From: Hymenobacter perfusus
GTDB lineage: Bacteria > Bacteroidota > Bacteroidia > Cytophagales > Hymenobacteraceae
Direction: 5' to 3'
Length of the DNA: 64,000 bases
NCBI RefSeq assembly: GCF_003944765.1
Contig: NZ_RWIU01000003.1
Location: forward strand, 248,001 to 312,000
Both the position numbers and the translations under genes were made by a program. Below, one piece after another: positions 25,324 to 34,239 of this stretch (position 1 is the stretch's first letter; every line of letters starts with the position of its first letter). The notes below the pieces were generated by a model that was given only the letters and a program-made list of their open reading frames with translations, made no database searches and had not been told where the DNA came from.

Positions 25324-27171
25324 ATGCCTCTGCTTTTCGCCCTCACCGCTCTACTTTCCCTGCTGGCGCTACCGGCCCGGGGTGCCGCGCCCGCGCCGGC
25401 GGTGGTAGCCGTGGGCGTGCTGCCCGACCGCAACTACTCCTGGTCCCAGATCCGCACCGATACCACCCTGGCGTTCCGGCCCGCCGACTCGCTGCGGACG
25501 GCGCAGGCCCGCCGCTTCTGGCTGCGGCTGCGGCTGCGCAACCCCAGCCGTTACCCCGCCGCCACCCGGCTCACGGTCCTGCCCAACCTCGCCAACACGC
25601 TCTTCTACTTCGACGAGGACGCCCGCGCCTGGCAGACCCGGCCCCTGAGCGTGACCCGGGTGAAGTGGCAGCCGCTGCGGTTGCCAGGAGCCGCCGTTAC
25701 CACCTGCTACGTGCGGGTAGATCTGCCGGCGGGGGCCGCGCTGCCCCGGGCCATCGGGTTGCGGGTGCTGCTGGAACCGGCCGAAGCCGCCCAGGCCACC
25801 GACCGGCTGCACACCACGGTCTGGGCCGCCTCGCTGGTGCTGCTGCTGCTGCTGGGGCTGGCCAGTCTGCACGCGTATGGCCGCTGGCGCGACCAAGCCA
25901 CCTGGTACTACCTGTGGGTGCAGGTGGGGGCGGCGCTGTATGTCACGGCGCTTCAGGGCTATTTCAAAGGGTTGTTTCCGATCCTGGTTATTAGCCGATT
26001 GGTGCGGCCCGACGGCTTCAGCTACGCCTACACTCTCAACAACGTGGCCATGCACCTGAGCGTGGTGGTGCTGCTGGTGGGCATCGGGCAGATGACCCGC
26101 GTCTACTTCAGCACGCCCCGGCGGCTGCCCCGCCTGGATGCGGCGCTGCGCTACGCGCTGAGGATTTACTGCGCGTTTACGGTGGTGGTACTGGTGGTTA
26201 ATTGCAGCGGCTTTTACCTGGAGTACTACACCCTGCCGTTCCACAACCTGCTGGCGCTGGGGGTGGTGGGGCTGCTGCTGACTATTACCCTGGTGGCAAC
26301 CCGCCGCCGGCTGCCCGCGGCCCGGATTTACCTGCTGGCCAACGTACTGCCGCTGCTGGCCATCCTGCTCGTGGCGGGCTACAACGTGGTGTTCGGCTCC
26401 GATGCCGCCGCCGGCAACCTGTGGCTGCTGCCCAATCTGGCGGTGGTGGCCCACGCGCTGTGCTTTGCCGCCGCCCTCAGCATCCGCCTGCAGCAGTTGC
26501 AGCGCACCTTGCTCACCACCGAGCGGGAAGCCCAGTTTCTGGCCCTGGATATTCAGGAAAAGGAGCTGCGCAACCGGGAAATTGTGCTCAAGAACAGCCA
26601 CATCCAGACGGCCCTGCTGGAGATGCAGCGGCGGCAGCAGGTCCGCGACGAGCACGCCCACCAACTCCACGCCGACCACCAACAGCAGCAGGCCACCAAC
26701 CAGGAGCTGCAGGAGCAGCTGGAAGCCAACCAGCGCGAGCTGGCCTCTACCTCTCTCTACGTACAGCAGAAAAACGCCTTGCTGGCCGAGCTGAAGCAGC
26801 AGATCAGGGAGCTGAATGCCCAGAGCCCCGCCACGCAAAACGAGCTGTCGGGTATCAAATCCATTCTGCAGACCAACCTGTACCTGGATGAGGACTGGGG
26901 CCGGTTTAAGCTCCACTTCGAGCAGGTACACCCGCGCTTTTTCGAGGACTTGCAGGCCCGCTATCCGGCCCTCACCAAGCACGAGCAGCGGCTGTACTGC
27001 TACTTTCACATCAACCTTTCCACCAAGGAAATTGCCGCCCTCCTGAACATTGACCCGGCCAGCGTACGGCGGGCCAAAACCCGGCTCTATAAGAAGATAG
27101 CCGCCGCCGGCAACGGCCAGGAGCCCTTGGCCCCGGAAGCCCCGGAGCCGGAGCTGCCCGCCGGGGAGTAA
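25324..27171 (+). CDS. 7TMR-DISM sensor with coiled coil and C-terminal HTH
   Basis: A 615-residue protein has a signal peptide (about 1-22), an extracytoplasmic 7TMR-DISMED2-like beta domain (about 25-165), seven transmembrane helices (about 170-395), a long Gln/Glu-rich coiled coil (about 395-515), and a C-terminal helix-turn-helix with 'LTKHEQRLYCYFHINLSTKE' and 'IAALLNIDPASVRRAKTRL' (about 555-600). This build is common in Bacteroidota, where it links an outside signal to transcription from the membrane. It has no kinase domain. It lies directly before the two tail-fibre-like genes, with a 580-base gap carrying repeated motifs, so it may control them. That link is inference. Confidence 0.85.
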   Translation: MPLLFALTALLSLLALPARGAAPAPAVVAVGVLPDRNYSWSQIRTDTTLAFRPADSLRTAQARRFWLRLRLRNPSRYPAATRLTVLPNLANTLFYFDEDARAWQTRPLSVTRVKWQPLRLPGAAVTTCYVRVDLPAGAALPRAIGLRVLLEPAEAAQATDRLHTTVWAASLVLLLLLGLASLHAYGRWRDQATWYYLWVQVGAALYVTALQGYFKGLFPILVISRLVRPDGFSYAYTLNNVAMHLSVVVLLVGIGQMTRVYFSTPRRLPRLDAALRYALRIYCAFTVVVLVVNCSGFYLEYYTLPFHNLLALGVVGLLLTITLVATRRRLPAARIYLLANVLPLLAILLVAGYNVVFGSDAAAGNLWLLPNLAVVAHALCFAAALSIRLQQLQRTLLTTEREAQFLALDIQEKELRNREIVLKNSHIQTALLEMQRRQQVRDEHAHQLHADHQQQQATNQELQEQLEANQRELASTSLYVQQKNALLAELKQQIRELNAQSPATQNELSGIKSILQTNLYLDEDWGRFKLHFEQVHPRFFEDLQARYPALTKHEQRLYCYFHINLSTKEIAALLNIDPASVRRAKTRLYKKIAAAGNGQEPLAPEAPEPELPAGE

Positions 27172-27751
27172 CCCCCACACCCAGCCCGAAACGAGGAGAA
27201 ACGGCCGGAAAAACCGGGTATGACCGTGGCTGTCTACACTTTGTCTATGCCCCCGATTAGGGAAGCTGCCCGGGCCCGATGGACTTTTGCCCCGTGGGAA
27301 TGAGCCAGGCTTGCCAGGACCGTTGCCGCCGCCAGCTGCCCCGTGCGGTCGGCGCTACTGGCACCCCGTAGTCTGAGGTCGGCCCTCGGCTGCGGGGTGG
27401 CTACCGGGGAGCCGAGGGCGCCGGCTGCTCTACCGCCGTACTCTTCTTATCCGTAGTACGCATGCGTTACCCGCTTCCCCGGCCCACCCGGCGCTACGGG
27501 TACATTCGTTTTTATTTTTGGAGGAATGTACCCGACTAGCCTGCCCCGGTGCGGACCGGGGGTTGGGTTGGAGTCGGGGAAGAAAGGGGGTAAGATAATT
27601 CGATTGAAAATCAGATAGTTATAGAAGGTGTCTACACTTTGTCTACGCCCCTTTTATAGATGACCGGGTTGGAAGGGGGTAGTTTTGTCCAGCCCTACTC
27701 CGGCCGGACTGGCCGGAGTAGGGCTTTGGCTGCTCCTTCCTTTTGCTCCCT
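27172..27751. other. 580-base gene-free leader with three hairpins and a duplicated motif
   Basis: There is no ORF of note. The motif 'GTCTACACTTTGTCTAYGCC' occurs at 27232-27253 and again at 27630-27651. A shorter match is present upstream of the lectin-toxin gene at 40114-40130. Hairpins: 'CCCTCGGCT' arms at about 27382-27417; perfect 11-bp arms 27497-27507/27524-27534 around a T-rich loop; perfect 15-bp arms 27691-27705/27711-27725 shortly before the next ATG. This is probably the regulatory region of the downstream fibre-like gene. Confidence 0.6.
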
Positions 27752-29482
27752 ATGCTGAACCGTTACCTTCTCGCACCGCTCACCGCCCTGCTGCTGCTGC
27801 TGGCTGCCCCCCACCTCGCCCAGGCCCAGGCGGGCTCGGTGGGCATCGGCACCACCACCCCCAACGCCGCCGCCGCGCTTGAGGTGAGCAGCACCACGAA
27901 GGGCCTGCTGCTGCCCCGCCTCACGCTGGCCCAGCGCGACGTGCTTACCGCTAGTGCTACCGCGCCGCCCGTGGCCGGTTTGGTCATCTATCAGACCGAC
28001 AGCACGCCGGGGCTCTATGCCTACGACGGCACGACCTGGGTGCGCCTGGGCAACAGCAATACGGACAGTGACAACCTGGGCGACCACACCGCCACCCAGA
28101 ACATCAACCTGAACGGCAACAAGCTGGTGGGCGGCACCACGGCCCGCGCCACCCGCGGCGGCCTTGGCCTCGACGGCAATGGCCTGCTTACCGTGGGCGC
28201 CACCCGCGTGCATCCCGACTCGACCACCACCTACGGCGTGCGCCTGACCGACCTCGACCAGGACTTTATTCTGACCAGCCAGCGGTTCAAGGGCCGGAGC
28301 AATCCGCTGAACATCTCCGGGGCCGGCGACCGGGTGATGTGGCTCTCGTACTACAGCGCCTTCCGGGCCGGCGGCGTCACGGGCAACCGCTGGGACTATC
28401 CCAACGTGGGGGCCTACTCGGTGGCTTTCGGCCTCGATAACCAGGCCAGCAGCGACTATACCGTGGCCTTTGGCTACAACAACCGCCTGCGGGCCAGCGA
28501 TTATACCCTGGCCACGGGCTACCAGAACCAAGCTGTGCTGGGCTACTATGGGCTGCTGATGGGCCGCGAAAACGCCTACCGGGGCTACCACGGCATAGTA
28601 GGCGGCTACCAGAGCAAAACGCAGACCTCCATCAATATGAACGTGCCGTCATTGGCCTTCGGCTACCGCTGCCAGGCGCGCAGCAGCAACAGCAACTGCT
28701 ACGCCCTGGGCTACTACGCCCGTACCGGCGGCTTCGAGGGCAGCTTCGTACTGGCCGACTTCTCGCCCTACCGCACCTCCTACGTGGACGACTCGTTAGT
28801 GAGCACCACCCGCAACCAGTTCTCGGCCCGCTTCGAGGGCGGGTATCGGCTGTTTACCACCGTGGCCACCAACGGCACCAATAACGGCACGATGCAGACG
28901 CCCGTGGGGGTACAGCTCACCAGCGGAAGCAACGCCTGGACCATCCTCTCCGACTCAACCAAGAAAGAGCGTCGGGTGCTGGCCGATGGCAACCGCTTCC
29001 TGGAATCCATCGGGCGGATGCGCCTGGGCTCCTGGAACTACAAAGGTCAGAGCCCCGATACCATGCGCCACTACGGCCCCATGGCCCAGGATTTCTACCA
29101 GGCCTTCGGCCACGATGCGCTGGGCACCATCGGCAACACCACCACCATCAACCAAGCCGACTTCGATGGGGTGAACCTGATTGCCATTCAGGCTTTGTAC
29201 CGCCGAGTACTGCTGCTGGAAGCCGAAAACGCCCAGCAGCAGCAGCTTATCCGCCAGCTCCAGGTAACCGCCACCACGGCCGCGCCCGCGCCAGTCCAGT
29301 TGCCGGTTACGGAAGTGGAGGAGCTGCGCCGCCAGAATGCCGCGCTGCAAGCCCGCGCCGCCGCCGCCGAAACCACGGCCGCCCGGGCCACGGCCACGCT
29401 GGGTGCCTTCGAGGCCCGGCTGCGGCGACTGGAAGCGGCTACCGGCGGCGCGCCCGAACCAGACGCGCAGGCCCGCAGGTAG
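27752..29482 (+). CDS. Exported tail-fibre-like protein with YadA-like head repeats and S74-type chaperone end (paralogue 1)
   Basis: A 576-residue protein has a signal peptide ending 'HLAQAQA'. It then carries a conserved N-terminal block ('GSVGIGTTTPNAAAALEVSS', 'GLYAYDGTTWVRLG') shared with the next gene. The middle (about 220-330) has YadA-head-like repeats: 'YSVAFGLDNQASSDYTVAFG', 'YTLATGYQNQ' and 'LAFGYRCQ'. The end resembles the S74 intramolecular chaperone, but the catalytic 'SDxRxK' reads 'SDSTKKERR'. A C-terminal coiled coil follows. Such proteins trimerise as surface fibres. A TTG nine bases upstream is in frame; ATG 27752 is preferred. No T9SS tag is visible. Confidence 0.8.
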   Translation: MLNRYLLAPLTALLLLLAAPHLAQAQAGSVGIGTTTPNAAAALEVSSTTKGLLLPRLTLAQRDVLTASATAPPVAGLVIYQTDSTPGLYAYDGTTWVRLGNSNTDSDNLGDHTATQNINLNGNKLVGGTTARATRGGLGLDGNGLLTVGATRVHPDSTTTYGVRLTDLDQDFILTSQRFKGRSNPLNISGAGDRVMWLSYYSAFRAGGVTGNRWDYPNVGAYSVAFGLDNQASSDYTVAFGYNNRLRASDYTLATGYQNQAVLGYYGLLMGRENAYRGYHGIVGGYQSKTQTSINMNVPSLAFGYRCQARSSNSNCYALGYYARTGGFEGSFVLADFSPYRTSYVDDSLVSTTRNQFSARFEGGYRLFTTVATNGTNNGTMQTPVGVQLTSGSNAWTILSDSTKKERRVLADGNRFLESIGRMRLGSWNYKGQSPDTMRHYGPMAQDFYQAFGHDALGTIGNTTTINQADFDGVNLIAIQALYRRVLLLEAENAQQQQLIRQLQVTATTAAPAPVQLPVTEVEELRRQNAALQARAAAAETTAARATATLGAFEARLRRLEAATGGAPEPDAQARR

Positions 29483-29597
29483 CGGGTCCCACGTCGGCTA
29501 CCTGCCGCCCTTGTCTGCCCGCTACGCCCGGGTGCAATTAGGAAAGCACCCTGGTTTGGGCCGATCTTCATACTTCCTTTTCCTCTTCCTCCGCCTG

Positions 29598-31229
29598 ATG
29601 TCACAACGTTACCTACTTGCTCCTTTGGCCGCCACGCTTTTGCTGGTCGCCCCCCGCCTCGCCCAGGCCCAGACCGGCTCGGTGGGCATCGGCACCACCA
29701 CCCCCGCTGCTTCGGCGGCGCTGGAAGTGCGCAGTACCAGCCAGGGGCTGCTGCTGCCCCGCCTCACCCTGGCCCAGCGCGACGCCCTCACGGCCAGCAC
29801 CACTGCCCCGCCCGTGCCGGGCCTGCTCATCTACCTCACCGACAGCACCCCCGGCCTGTATGCCTACGACGGCACGACCTGGGTGCGCCTGGGGGCCGAC
29901 AACCTGGGCAACCACTCCGCCACCCAAACCCTGAACCTGAACGCCCAGCGCCTGCTGGGCACCGCAACCACCTCCCTGGGCGACTCCACGGCCCAGGTGG
30001 AGCTGAACGCCAGCGTGGGCACCCAGAGCGCCGCCCTGATGACGCGTAGCAACTTCGGGGCCCGCTACTCCCGCGCCATCCTCTCCGGTTACGGTAAGCT
30101 GCCCGAGGGCACCACCACGGCCAACGACTACGGCATCTGGGCCACGGCCTACCGGGGTGGCGGCTGGGCGGGCTTCTTCTCGGCCGGTGGGTCGGCTCCG
30201 GGCAAAGAGCCTTTGCGCTGGGTGGGCATCTGCCAGCACCCTGGCTACAACGGCACCGGCTCGGCCATCCGCATCGTCGATGGCACCCAGGGCGCGGGCA
30301 AGGTGCTGATGTCGGATGGTCTCGGCTATGGCAAGTGGCAGGCTATTACGGCGGCCGGGGGCAACTTCAACCTGGGCAGCTTCTTCTTGGTGGGCAACGG
30401 CGGCAGCACGGGCCTGGCCATTACCAACGCGGGTCGGGTGGGCATCAACGAAGCCGCCCCCTACTCGCAGCTGGCCAACACGGCCACCAACATCATCGGC
30501 AGTGAAGGCATCGGCGGCAACCCCGGCTCCCTGGCCTGGGCCGCCAACCAGTCGGGCTACGCCGGGATGTTCTACAACGCCAATACAGCCGCCAACGCAA
30601 CCGGCCTGGCCGTCAAGATAGCCGCCACGGGTACTACCGCCGCCCTCGACGTGAGCCAGAGCACCGCCCAGGACGCGGCGGGGGCTACCCTGCTGCGGGT
30701 GCAGGGCAACGGCAACGTGGGCATCGGCGTGGCTACGGCCAACTACAAACTGGACGTGAATGGGCAGATACGCGCCAACAACGTAGCCGTCACTTCCGAC
30801 CAGCGCTTCAAGACCAACATACAGCCCATCAGCAGCGCCCTGGCCTCGGTGCTGGCCCTGCGCGGGGTCCGCTACGAGTGGAACGCGCTGGGCGTCCGCC
30901 ACGGCGGCACGGCCGGTGCCCGGCAGGTAGGCCTGCTGGCCCAGGAGGTGGAGAAAATCTACCCCGAGCTGGTAAGCACCGATGCCGAAGGCTATAAAGC
31001 CGTGAACTATGCCCAGCTGACGCCCGTGCTTATTGAGGCTCTGAAAGAGCAGCAGGCCCAGATTACGGCCCTGCAGGCCCGCGCCGCCACGGCGGAGGCT
31101 GCCGCTGCCCAGGCCACCAGCGCCGCCGGCTCGGCCCAGGCCCAGGCCGCCCGGGCCACGGCCACGCTGGAAAACTTCGAGGCCCGGCTGCGGCGGCTGG
31201 AAGCAGCTGGCCAGCAGGCCCGCCGCTAG
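29598..31229 (+). CDS. Exported tail-fibre-like protein with S74 chaperone domain (paralogue 2)
   Basis: A 543-residue protein has a signal peptide ending 'RLAQAQ'. Its N-terminal about 100 residues are nearly the same as in the preceding gene ('SVGIGTTTPA', 'GLLLPRLTLAQRDALTAS', 'YDGTTWVRLG'). The middle differs completely (repeats of 'GNVGIGVA' and 'GRVGINEAAPYSQL' type). The C-terminus has a proper S74 endosialidase-chaperone start, 'TSDQRFKTNI', with the Ser/Lys pair, followed by 'GLLAQEVEKIYPELV' and an Ala-rich coiled coil. The frame is open far upstream to 29337, but that overlaps the previous gene and precedes the signal peptide. The pair looks like a duplication with an exchanged central shaft. 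Confidence 0.85.
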   Translation: MSQRYLLAPLAATLLLVAPRLAQAQTGSVGIGTTTPAASAALEVRSTSQGLLLPRLTLAQRDALTASTTAPPVPGLLIYLTDSTPGLYAYDGTTWVRLGADNLGNHSATQTLNLNAQRLLGTATTSLGDSTAQVELNASVGTQSAALMTRSNFGARYSRAILSGYGKLPEGTTTANDYGIWATAYRGGGWAGFFSAGGSAPGKEPLRWVGICQHPGYNGTGSAIRIVDGTQGAGKVLMSDGLGYGKWQAITAAGGNFNLGSFFLVGNGGSTGLAITNAGRVGINEAAPYSQLANTATNIIGSEGIGGNPGSLAWAANQSGYAGMFYNANTAANATGLAVKIAATGTTAALDVSQSTAQDAAGATLLRVQGNGNVGIGVATANYKLDVNGQIRANNVAVTSDQRFKTNIQPISSALASVLALRGVRYEWNALGVRHGGTAGARQVGLLAQEVEKIYPELVSTDAEGYKAVNYAQLTPVLIEALKEQQAQITALQARAATAEAAAAQATSAAGSAQAQAARATATLENFEARLRRLEAAGQQARR

Positions 31230-31275
31230 GTCCTTTCCTGCGCCGGGGTAGCCCGGTGCTTACCGTCTGTACTAT

Positions 31276-32718
31276 ATGAAACACTTCTTCTCCCTGGGGC
31301 TGCTGCTGCTTGGCTCAGCTTTGCCTGGTCTGGCCCAGGACCTGACCAATAACGGCGCGACCATCAGCCTCACCAACGGGGCCGTGCTGTGGGTGGGCGG
31401 CACGCTGCAAAACGCCAGCGGCACCCTGGACCTGAGCAGCGGTAGCAACCAGCTGTACGTGGGCGGCAACCTGAACAGCGCGGCCGGGGCCACCCTGCAA
31501 GCCGGCACTGCCAGCACCGTAACCCTGAACGGCGCGGCCACCCAGCAGCTGGACCTGGCCGGGGCCCGCCTATATAACCTGACGGTGAGCAACACCGGCG
31601 GCGGCGTGACCCTGCCCGCCGCCAGCAACGCCGACGTGGCCGGCGGCCTCACGCTCAGCAGCGGGATGGTGGCGGTGAGCCCCGGCTCCGTGCTGCGCCT
31701 GCTGGATGGAGCCACCCTGGCGGGAGAGCAGAGCGGCCGGTACGTATGGGGCAGCCTGGCAGCCGTGCGGGCCTCGGTGCCGGCCGGTGCCGCCACCAGC
31801 TTCGCCAACGGTTTCGTGCTTACGCCCGCCATCGGCCTCAGCAACCTGACTGTTACCCGCCGGGCCGGCCTGGGCGCGGCCCAGATCAGCTATGGCACCA
31901 GTGGCAACGGGCTGTACAAGGGCATCGACCGGATCTGGGCCACCTCTGCGGCCGTGAGCGGCACGGTGCAGCTAAGCTGGCTGTCGGACAACGACAACGG
32001 CCTGACCGATTTCCGCCAGAGCCAGGCCTGGGCCCGCGCCGCCGCGCCCGTAGCTGGCTCCGACTGGTCGCGCATCAGCCCGAGTCAGGATGCCACCGGC
32101 ACCCGCACGGTCACGGGCACCATCCCGTCGAATGCGAGCTTCTCCTTTTTTACGGTCAGCACCGCCGACTCGCCGCTGGGCAGCACCCCGCTACCCGTGA
32201 CGCTGACGAGCTTCACTGCCGCCGCCCAGGGCCCCGACGTGCTGCTGCGCTGGACCACAGCCTCGGAAGTCAATAACGACCGGTTTGAGGTGGAAGTCAG
32301 TCCCGACGGGCGCGCGTTCCGGCGCATCGGGCAGGTAGCGGGCCAGGGCAGCAGCAGCCAGCCGCACGCGTACCAGCTGCTGGACCCGGCCGTGGCCCGG
32401 TACGCCACCAGCCTCGTGTACTACCGCCTGCGCCAGGTCGACCGGGACGGGACGGCCAGCTACTCGGCCGTGCGTATGGTAGCCGTCAGCGCCCAGCCCG
32501 GCCTGGCCTTGTTTCCGAACCCGACTACCCAAGCCGCCACCCTCACCGGGGCGCAGCCCGGCACCGTGGTAACGGTATTTGATGCCGTGGGCCGCCAGGT
32601 ACTGCGCGCCACGGCCGATGCCGCCGGGACGGCCGCGCTGGCCCTGCCAGCCGGCCGCGCCACCGGGGTGTACGTGGTGCGGGTGGGAGCCACGGCTTTG
32701 CGCCTGACGGTGGAGTAA
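31276..32718 (+). CDS. Secreted beta-solenoid-like protein with T9SS type A sorting domain
   Basis: A 480-residue protein has a signal peptide (1-20). Short Gly/Asn/Thr-rich repeats about 22-170 ('GGTLQNASGTLDLSSGSNQL', 'GGNLNSAAGATLQ') suggest a beta-helix. A fibronectin-like segment about 310-390 carries 'LRWTTASEVNNDRFEVEVSP', common in T9SS cargo. The C-terminal about 75 residues are a T9SS type A domain ('LFPNPTTQAATL', 'VYVVRVG'). It should be exported to the cell surface through the type IX system. It is third in a row with the fibre-like genes, 46 bases after the second. The function is unknown. Confidence 0.85.
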   Translation: MKHFFSLGLLLLGSALPGLAQDLTNNGATISLTNGAVLWVGGTLQNASGTLDLSSGSNQLYVGGNLNSAAGATLQAGTASTVTLNGAATQQLDLAGARLYNLTVSNTGGGVTLPAASNADVAGGLTLSSGMVAVSPGSVLRLLDGATLAGEQSGRYVWGSLAAVRASVPAGAATSFANGFVLTPAIGLSNLTVTRRAGLGAAQISYGTSGNGLYKGIDRIWATSAAVSGTVQLSWLSDNDNGLTDFRQSQAWARAAAPVAGSDWSRISPSQDATGTRTVTGTIPSNASFSFFTVSTADSPLGSTPLPVTLTSFTAAAQGPDVLLRWTTASEVNNDRFEVEVSPDGRAFRRIGQVAGQGSSSQPHAYQLLDPAVARYATSLVYYRLRQVDRDGTASYSAVRMVAVSAQPGLALFPNPTTQAATLTGAQPGTVVTVFDAVGRQVLRATADAAGTAALALPAGRATGVYVVRVGATALRLTVE

Positions 32719-32799
32719 GCAGGCTACTGATGGATAAGTAGACGTTTCTTGTATATCCGGTTGTTTTACTGGCTACTCAGCCTGACCACCAGGGGGCAA

Positions 32800-32942
32800 A
32801 AAGAAAAGCCGCTGCCAAAGGCAGCGGCTTTTTCCTGACGGGGCTGTGGTCGGCCATTCCTATATCCACCCTACGTACCGACCATAACACTCCGCTGCGA
32901 GAGGTGTTCCTTTCCAATACACCTCACCAGCGCCGCTTGTTA
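32800..32942 (-). ncRNA. Candidate structured small RNA of unknown family
   Basis: A strong Bacteroidota -7 box 'TATCTTTG' reads on the - strand at 32956-32949, and the bidirectional terminator lies about 140 bases downstream. Between them there is no ORF, but there are two nested stems. One is 'CGCTG..GAGGTGT' pairing 'ACACCTC..CAGCG' around a GGAA-containing loop. The other is 'GGTCGG' pairing 'CCGACC'. Its loop does not match the SRP RNA core. A clear -33 box was not found. It could instead be the lysA 3' untranslated region. Confidence 0.4.
32803..32836. terminator. Bidirectional intrinsic terminator
   Basis: A 10-bp perfect GC stem (32807-32816/32820-32829, loop AAA) is flanked by A-rich sequence on the left and T-rich on the right, so it works on both strands. 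It ends the + strand T9SS cargo gene and the - strand transcript coming from the lysA side. Confidence 0.85.
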
Positions 32943-33053
32943 TTGAAACAAAGATAGAGGCCGGCCTAGCGGGTGCGGGGAAAGTTTTGATCAACAAGGA
33001 TTTCTGCCAAGCCAACGCGTGGTTTCGGCCGGTAAAGGGTCGGCGGGCGGACC

Positions 33054-34196
33054 CTATCGGTACACGGCCGGGGCTTTCTCACGCAGGTTGTAGCCCGAGG
33101 CCATAACCTCACCGTAGGCCCCTGCCGAGCGGATGGCCACCAAGTCGCCGCGCCGGGTTTCGGGCAGCAGCACGCCTTTGGCAAACGTATCCGACGACTC
33201 ACAGATGGGCCCTACCACGTCGTAGGGCAGTTCCGGGCCCTGGCTGCTCAGGTTCTGGATGTGGTGGTGGCTGCCGTAGAGGGCCGGCCGGATCAGCTCG
33301 GTCATGCCCGCGTCGAGAATGGCGAAGCGCACCTGCTGGCTCTCCTTCACGTACAGCACCCGGCTCACCAAAGTGCCGCATTGCGCCACCACGGCCCGGC
33401 CCAGCTCCACGTGTACCTGCTGGCCCGGCCGCCGCTGCAAGTGCTGCTCGAACATGCCGAAGTAGGCCGCGAAATCCGGAATCAACTGCTCGTCGGGGGT
33501 GTGGTAGTCGATGCCCAGGCCGCCGCCCACGTTGAGGTGGGGGAGCTGGTGGCCCCGACCTTCCAGCCAGGTTTGCAGCTCGTTGAGCTTGCGGCTGAGG
33601 GCGGCAAATACCGTCAGGTTGGTAATCTGGGAGCCGATATGGGCGTGCAGGCCAATCAATTCCACGTGGGGCAGGCCGTCCAGGCTGTCGATTACGCCCG
33701 CCAGATCCTGGAGGCTGATGCCGAACTTATTGGCCTCCAGGCCGGTGGTGATGTAGGCGTGGGTGTGGGCGTCCACGTTGGGGTTGATGCGCAGGGCCAC
33801 CCGGGCCACGCGGCCCTGGGCGGCGGCCAGCTCATTCAGCACCCGCAGCTCCGGCACCGACTCGGCATTGAAGCAGAAAATATCGGCGGCCAAAGCCCGG
33901 TTGATTTCCGCATCCGACTTGCCCACGCCGGCAAACACCACGTGGTCGGGGGCGAAGCCGGCTTCCAGAGCCCGCTGCACCTCGCCGCCGCTCACGCAGT
34001 CGGCCCCCAGGCCAGCGGCCCGGATGCGCTGCAGAATCGGCAGGTTGGAGTTGGCCTTGAGGGCGTAATGCACCTGAAAGTTGCCGGGCCGGGCCGCCGC
34101 CGTGAGGGCCGCTAGCGTCTGGTCGAGCAGCGGCAGGTCGTAATAGTAGAAGGGAGTCGGCTGTTGGGCAAGCTCCGCCGGAAGGTGAAAAGGCAT
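33054..34196 (-). CDS. lysA: Diaminopimelate decarboxylase
   Basis: This 380-residue PLP enzyme of the alanine-racemase fold makes L-lysine from meso-diaminopimelate. Seen are 'VHYALKANSN' with the Schiff-base Lys, 'GADCVSGGE', 'LHAHIGSQ' with the PLP-stacking His, 'LNVGGGLGI', and 'GPICESSDTFAKG' plus 'SAGAYGEVMASGYN' near the end (substrate-binding and active-site Cys). It is slightly shorter than E. coli LysA but typical of Bacteroidota. The in-frame start at 34244 falls inside a palindromic repeat, so ATG 34196 is used. lysC lies upstream on the same strand, forming a lysine unit. Confidence 0.95.
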   Translation of the reverse strand: MPFHLPAELAQQPTPFYYYDLPLLDQTLAALTAAARPGNFQVHYALKANSNLPILQRIRAAGLGADCVSGGEVQRALEAGFAPDHVVFAGVGKSDAEINRALAADIFCFNAESVPELRVLNELAAAQGRVARVALRINPNVDAHTHAYITTGLEANKFGISLQDLAGVIDSLDGLPHVELIGLHAHIGSQITNLTVFAALSRKLNELQTWLEGRGHQLPHLNVGGGLGIDYHTPDEQLIPDFAAYFGMFEQHLQRRPGQQVHVELGRAVVAQCGTLVSRVLYVKESQQVRFAILDAGMTELIRPALYGSHHHIQNLSSQGPELPYDVVGPICESSDTFAKGVLLPETRRGDLVAIRSAGAYGEVMASGYNLREKAPAVYR

Positions 34197-34239
34197 GGGT
34201 TGGTAAGCTGAGAGTCTGAAGGACTGGGATAATATGCCC

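Noticed and set aside
27338-27430. Transfer RNA-like fold in the 27-kb gap
   Set aside because: GC-rich stems occur but no T-arm GTTCRA sequence, anticodon loop or CCA-compatible acceptor stem was found.
29337-29597. Longer N-terminus for the second fibre-like protein
   Set aside because: It overlaps the preceding gene and would bury a clear signal peptide that begins at 29598.
32800-32942. Signal recognition particle RNA
   Set aside because: A GGAA loop is present, but the flanking conserved SRP core around it is absent.
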